This document shows, piece after piece, positions 61,153 through 64,000 of a stretch of DNA of 64,000 nucleotides (the stretch's first letter is position 1; every line of letters starts with the position of its first letter). Origin of the DNA: Herbaspirillum seropedicae (GTDB lineage Bacteria > Pseudomonadota > Gammaproteobacteria > Burkholderiales > Burkholderiaceae_D); NCBI RefSeq assembly GCF_001040945.1, contig NZ_CP011930.1:3839021-3903020 (forward strand), read 5' to 3'. Below the pieces are notes generated by a model, which did no database searches, was not told the DNA's origin, and saw only the letters and a program-made list of their open reading frames with translations. Both the position numbers and the translations under genes were made by a program.

Positions 61153-61260
61153 CGCGCTCCTTTTGGCTAAGGATGTTCCACCAAAAAATTAGTTCTTCAT
61201 CGGGCATTCTAGGTCGCACAAGCATTAACGATGGCGTATTCGAAAAAATGGAATTCGAGA

Positions 61261-61389
61261 ATGGATGAACGCGTATTTCAATTCAACGTTGGCCAACCCA
61301 TTCCTAATTGGGATCTGCAACATCGCTTGAGTATCGAACAAGCTGTTGACCCAGGACACAAAGACTCTGCGACCCACTCCCAGCAGTGA
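61261..61389 (+). pseudogene. truncated third DUF6708-like copy
   Basis: The frame encodes MDERVFQFNVGQPIPNWDLQ and then HRLSIEQAVDPGHKDSA, aligning with the first 37 residues of the two intact copies, before five unrelated residues and a stop (42 in all). Homology ends at about 61374. It is the stump of a third immunity-like gene just upstream of vgrG. It shows that the array was once longer or that the vgrG module was joined here by recombination. Confidence 0.75.
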
Positions 61390-61568
61390 TGTCGATTCAC
61401 TACTGAGGAGCGATCGGCTCCACGAAAGAAAGAAAAACAAAGCAGTTATCGAAGCAATTCAACAGACTTCATGCAGATCCTCATGCAACATCTGCGCTTC
61501 CCGATCCGGCCTGCTGAAGTCTTCACCGCCTTCCTCGGGACATCCATTTTTCCCGCAGAAGGAAACGC

Positions 61569-64000
61569 ATGCATTCCCATACTACCCGCTGGGACAAGCT
61601 CACCCGGCAGCGCCAGCACAATCGCATCCTGCAACTCTTCTTCATCAATGACGACGCCCCCGACGCCGAACTGCTGATCAATCGGCTCGAGGCCAGCGAG
61701 GCCCTTAGCCGCGACTACGTGTACACGCTCGAACTGCTCAGCGATGACGCCCACATCCCGCTGGACGCCATGATGGGCAAGCTGCTGCGTGTGGCGCTGA
61801 CCCGCGCGGACGGCACGCAGCGCCATTTCACCGGCTATGTCGAGCGCTTTGCCTTCCTGCGCAGCGATGGCGGCATCGCCTTCTATGAGGCCCGGCTGGT
61901 GCCCTGGCTAGCGTTCCTGGCTTCACGCCACAACAATCGCATCTTCCATCACCTGAGCCTGGAAGGTCTGAGTGCAGCGATCTTTCGTGCCTATCCCATG
62001 CATGCCCGATGGGACTGTCAGCTCCGCCATGGTGATCCGGTTCGCACCGAGATGTTTCAGTTCGACGAGAGCGACAGCAACCTGTTGCATCGCCGCTGGG
62101 AGGACGCGGGCTGGCATTACCACTACGAACATCAGGCGGACGGCCATCAATTGAGACTGTCGGATGATTCGACCTATGCCAAACCGATCGATGGAACAGG
62201 TCAAGTCCCCTTCCAGCGCCATGGCGGCGCCATCGAGGAAGATGGCATGGCCCAATGGTCTGCGGTGCGCCAGTTCCAACCCTCCAGCACACGCCTCTCC
62301 AGCTATGATTTCAAGGCGGCGCGGCCACAAGAGGTGGAAGTACCGACACTGAACAAGCAAGGCGCGGTACTACAGGTAGAACATTATGAATATGCAGGCG
62401 CCTACGGATTCGCCAATCGTGACGACGGCGACCGCCAAAGTCGCCTGCGCATGGAGGAGTTCGAGGCCGCGGCGCAGGTGTTCGAGGGCACGGGCAATTG
62501 CCGCTTTCTCCAGCCGGGCCGGACCTTCCGCCTGACAGGACACTTTTCGGGATCGGCGGCCTCGCATGACCACGACCGGGATCCGGAATTGCTGATCATC
62601 AGCGTGGAGCACAGTGCGACCAACAATTATCTGCAGGACTCGGAAACACCACCTTTCTATGCCAACCGCGTGCGCTGCGTGCGCAAACGCATCCCGTGGC
62701 GTCCTGGTCGCAGCTATTACAGTCAGCCGACCGCCTTGCTCGGCATACAGACCGCCACCGTCGTCGGTCCCGCCGGAGAAAACCTCCATGTGGATGAGTA
62801 TGGCCGGGTCAAGGTGCAGTTCCACTGGGACCAGATCGGCCGCAACGATGAACGCAGCTCAGCATGGCTGCGGGTCGCCAGCAGTTGGAGTGGTGGCGAG
62901 CAGGGCCTTGTGTCCGTCCCCCGGATCGGGCAACTGGTGATCGTGCAGTGGCTAGGCGGCCATCCGGATCGCCCGATCATTACCGGCTCGGTGGTGAATC
63001 AGCTCAACATGCCGCCTTGGACCTTGCCTTCCCAGTCGGCCTTGTCCGGCATGCGCAGCCGCGAACTGGCGCCCCGGACGGGCAACGCACCTGGCGGACG
63101 ATCCGGCCATGTGCTCTTCGACGACACCCATGAGGCCATCCAGACACAGGTGCGCAGCGATGCCTTCGACAGCCAGCTGGCGCTGGGCCATATCACCCGC
63201 ATCGAACGCCATGCCGGTCGGCAGGACGCCAGGGGCGAAGGCTTCGAGTTACGCACGGACGCCCATGGTGTTGTCCGTGCCGCACAGGGCCTATTACTCA
63301 CCAGCGAGCCGCGGCCAAAGGCACATAGACACACCACCGACATAGGTGAAACCGTCGCCCGCCTCACACAGGCGCGCGGCACCGTGGAGAGTCTGAGCAA
63401 GCTGGCCCAGGAACACGAGGCACAAGACAAAAATGCCGATCAGTACGATGCTGCACAGGCGATCAAAGCACAAAACGATGCTATCAAAGGTGACGGAGCC
63501 GCCAAGGGCGGTCGCTTCCCTGAGTTGACCGAACCGCATCTGGTTCTCTCCAGCCCTAGCGGCATCGAGGCCAGTTCAGGCGCGTCCACCCACCTGGCCA
63601 GCGCTGAACATGCCGCCCTCACTGCCGGCAGCCACATTTCCTTGGCTGCCGGCAAATCCTTCTTTGCCAGCGCCGCCGAAAAACTGTCGCTGCTGGCCTA
63701 TCGGCTCGGCGCCAAGCTCATCGCGGCCAGCGGACGGGTCGAGATCCAGGCGCAGAACGATGGCATGGAGCTCCTCGCGCAAAAGGTGGTGGACATCATC
63801 AGCACCCGCGACTGGATCAATCTCAAGGCCAAGAAAGGCATCCGTCTCAATGGAGGGGGCAGCGAACTGGTGATTGCCGAGGGCATCACCGGCTTTACGC
63901 AAGGCGCGCATCACGTCCATGCCGCCGATCACCAAACCCTGGGCCCGCAGGGCAGGCCCGCCGAATTCCCCGGTTCACGGCTCTGCCCTGCGCGCGCCAG
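61569..64000 (+). CDS. vgrG: type VI secretion spike protein VgrG, 3' end outside window
   Basis: The open frame from ATG 61569 (SD AGAAGGA) runs to the window edge: 810 codons without a stop. It encodes the tail-spike protein that caps the Hcp tube and carries effectors. Visible regions: gp27-like N-terminus (SRDYVYTLELLSDDAHIPLDAMMGKLLRVALTR, FTGYVERFAFLRSDGGIAFYEARLVPWLAFL), gp5 OB-fold (LHVDEYGRVKVQFHWDQIGRNDERSSAWLRVASSWSGGEQGLVSVPRIGQLVIVQWLGGHPDRPIITGSVVNQLNMPPW) and then a DUF2345-type beta-helix region (about 660-780: SHISLAAGKSFFASAAEKLSLLAYRLGAKLIAASGRVEIQAQNDG). It is not preceded by a complete effector module. Confidence 0.92.
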   Translation, partial: MHSHTTRWDKLTRQRQHNRILQLFFINDDAPDAELLINRLEASEALSRDYVYTLELLSDDAHIPLDAMMGKLLRVALTRADGTQRHFTGYVERFAFLRSDGGIAFYEARLVPWLAFLASRHNNRIFHHLSLEGLSAAIFRAYPMHARWDCQLRHGDPVRTEMFQFDESDSNLLHRRWEDAGWHYHYEHQADGHQLRLSDDSTYAKPIDGTGQVPFQRHGGAIEEDGMAQWSAVRQFQPSSTRLSSYDFKAARPQEVEVPTLNKQGAVLQVEHYEYAGAYGFANRDDGDRQSRLRMEEFEAAAQVFEGTGNCRFLQPGRTFRLTGHFSGSAASHDHDRDPELLIISVEHSATNNYLQDSETPPFYANRVRCVRKRIPWRPGRSYYSQPTALLGIQTATVVGPAGENLHVDEYGRVKVQFHWDQIGRNDERSSAWLRVASSWSGGEQGLVSVPRIGQLVIVQWLGGHPDRPIITGSVVNQLNMPPWTLPSQSALSGMRSRELAPRTGNAPGGRSGHVLFDDTHEAIQTQVRSDAFDSQLALGHITRIERHAGRQDARGEGFELRTDAHGVVRAAQGLLLTSEPRPKAHRHTTDIGETVARLTQARGTVESLSKLAQEHEAQDKNADQYDAAQAIKAQNDAIKGDGAAKGGRFPELTEPHLVLSSPSGIEASSGASTHLASAEHAALTAGSHISLAAGKSFFASAAEKLSLLAYRLGAKLIAASGRVEIQAQNDGMELLAQKVVDIISTRDWINLKAKKGIRLNGGGSELVIAEGITGFTQGAHHVHAADHQTLGPQGRPAEFPGSRLCPARA

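Overview
The window is GC-rich bacterial chromosome with tightly packed genes. Its gene set points to a betaproteobacterium of the Burkholderiales, most like Herbaspirillum or a relative in the Oxalobacteraceae: an ampR/class A beta-lactamase pair, kgtP with a DctBD-like pair, thiL-pgpA-pncC, 2CSK-type tricarboxylate-style kinases, piuA-piuC, a NitT/TauT ABC system and a VgrG island. The assignment rests on protein resemblance only. I found no rRNA, tRNA, CRISPR array or complete insertion sequence.

Layout. 1-6.7 kb: membrane protein and M48 protease, a 49-residue gene with its own terminator, divergent ampR and bla, a FAH/hydratase enzyme, a MerR/aldo-keto reductase pair and a beta-carbonic anhydrase. 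6.9-8.7 kb: three-gene outer-membrane lipoprotein operon (CsgG-like, DUF4810, DUF799). 8.8-16.2 kb, minus strand: dctD, dctB, kgtP with a good sigma-54 promoter, and maeB, a C4-dicarboxylate/2-oxoglutarate module. 16.5-24.9 kb: thiL-pgpA-pncC, pyrF, a lemA/TPM cluster, dacB (PBP4) and a MASE2-GGDEF cyclase.

25.1-28.9 kb: a 60-residue membrane protein, then mgtA behind a leader of about 600 nt with several hairpins and short reading frames. 29.1-32.8 kb: LprI-like protein, a bacterial SUFU protein, a TetR/DUF1348 operon and a small membrane protein. 32.8-39.0 kb: an overlapping four-gene signalling operon (hybrid kinase, CheR, CheB, response-regulator kinase). 39.1-47.0 kb: DUF1345 protein, a TctDE-like pair, a Fur-box-preceded piuA-piuC iron pair and an MdtD-like exporter. 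47.1-53.4 kb: NitT/TauT-type ABC genes with two tandem paralogous binding proteins, then another OmpR/TctE-type pair preceded by an 11-bp phased A-tract array.

53.7-64.0 kb: a polyol/sugar ABC operon (binding protein and two permeases, no ATPase) runs into a sorbitol/xylitol dehydrogenase gene that changes at about codon 148 into the C-terminal part of a VasX-like type VI effector. Two DUF6708 paralogues follow, the second with a 9-A frameshift near its end, then a third truncated copy and a vgrG gene running off the right edge. I read this as a T6SS effector/immunity island that recombined into the dehydrogenase operon. This junction and the mgtA leader are the two most unusual parts of the window.
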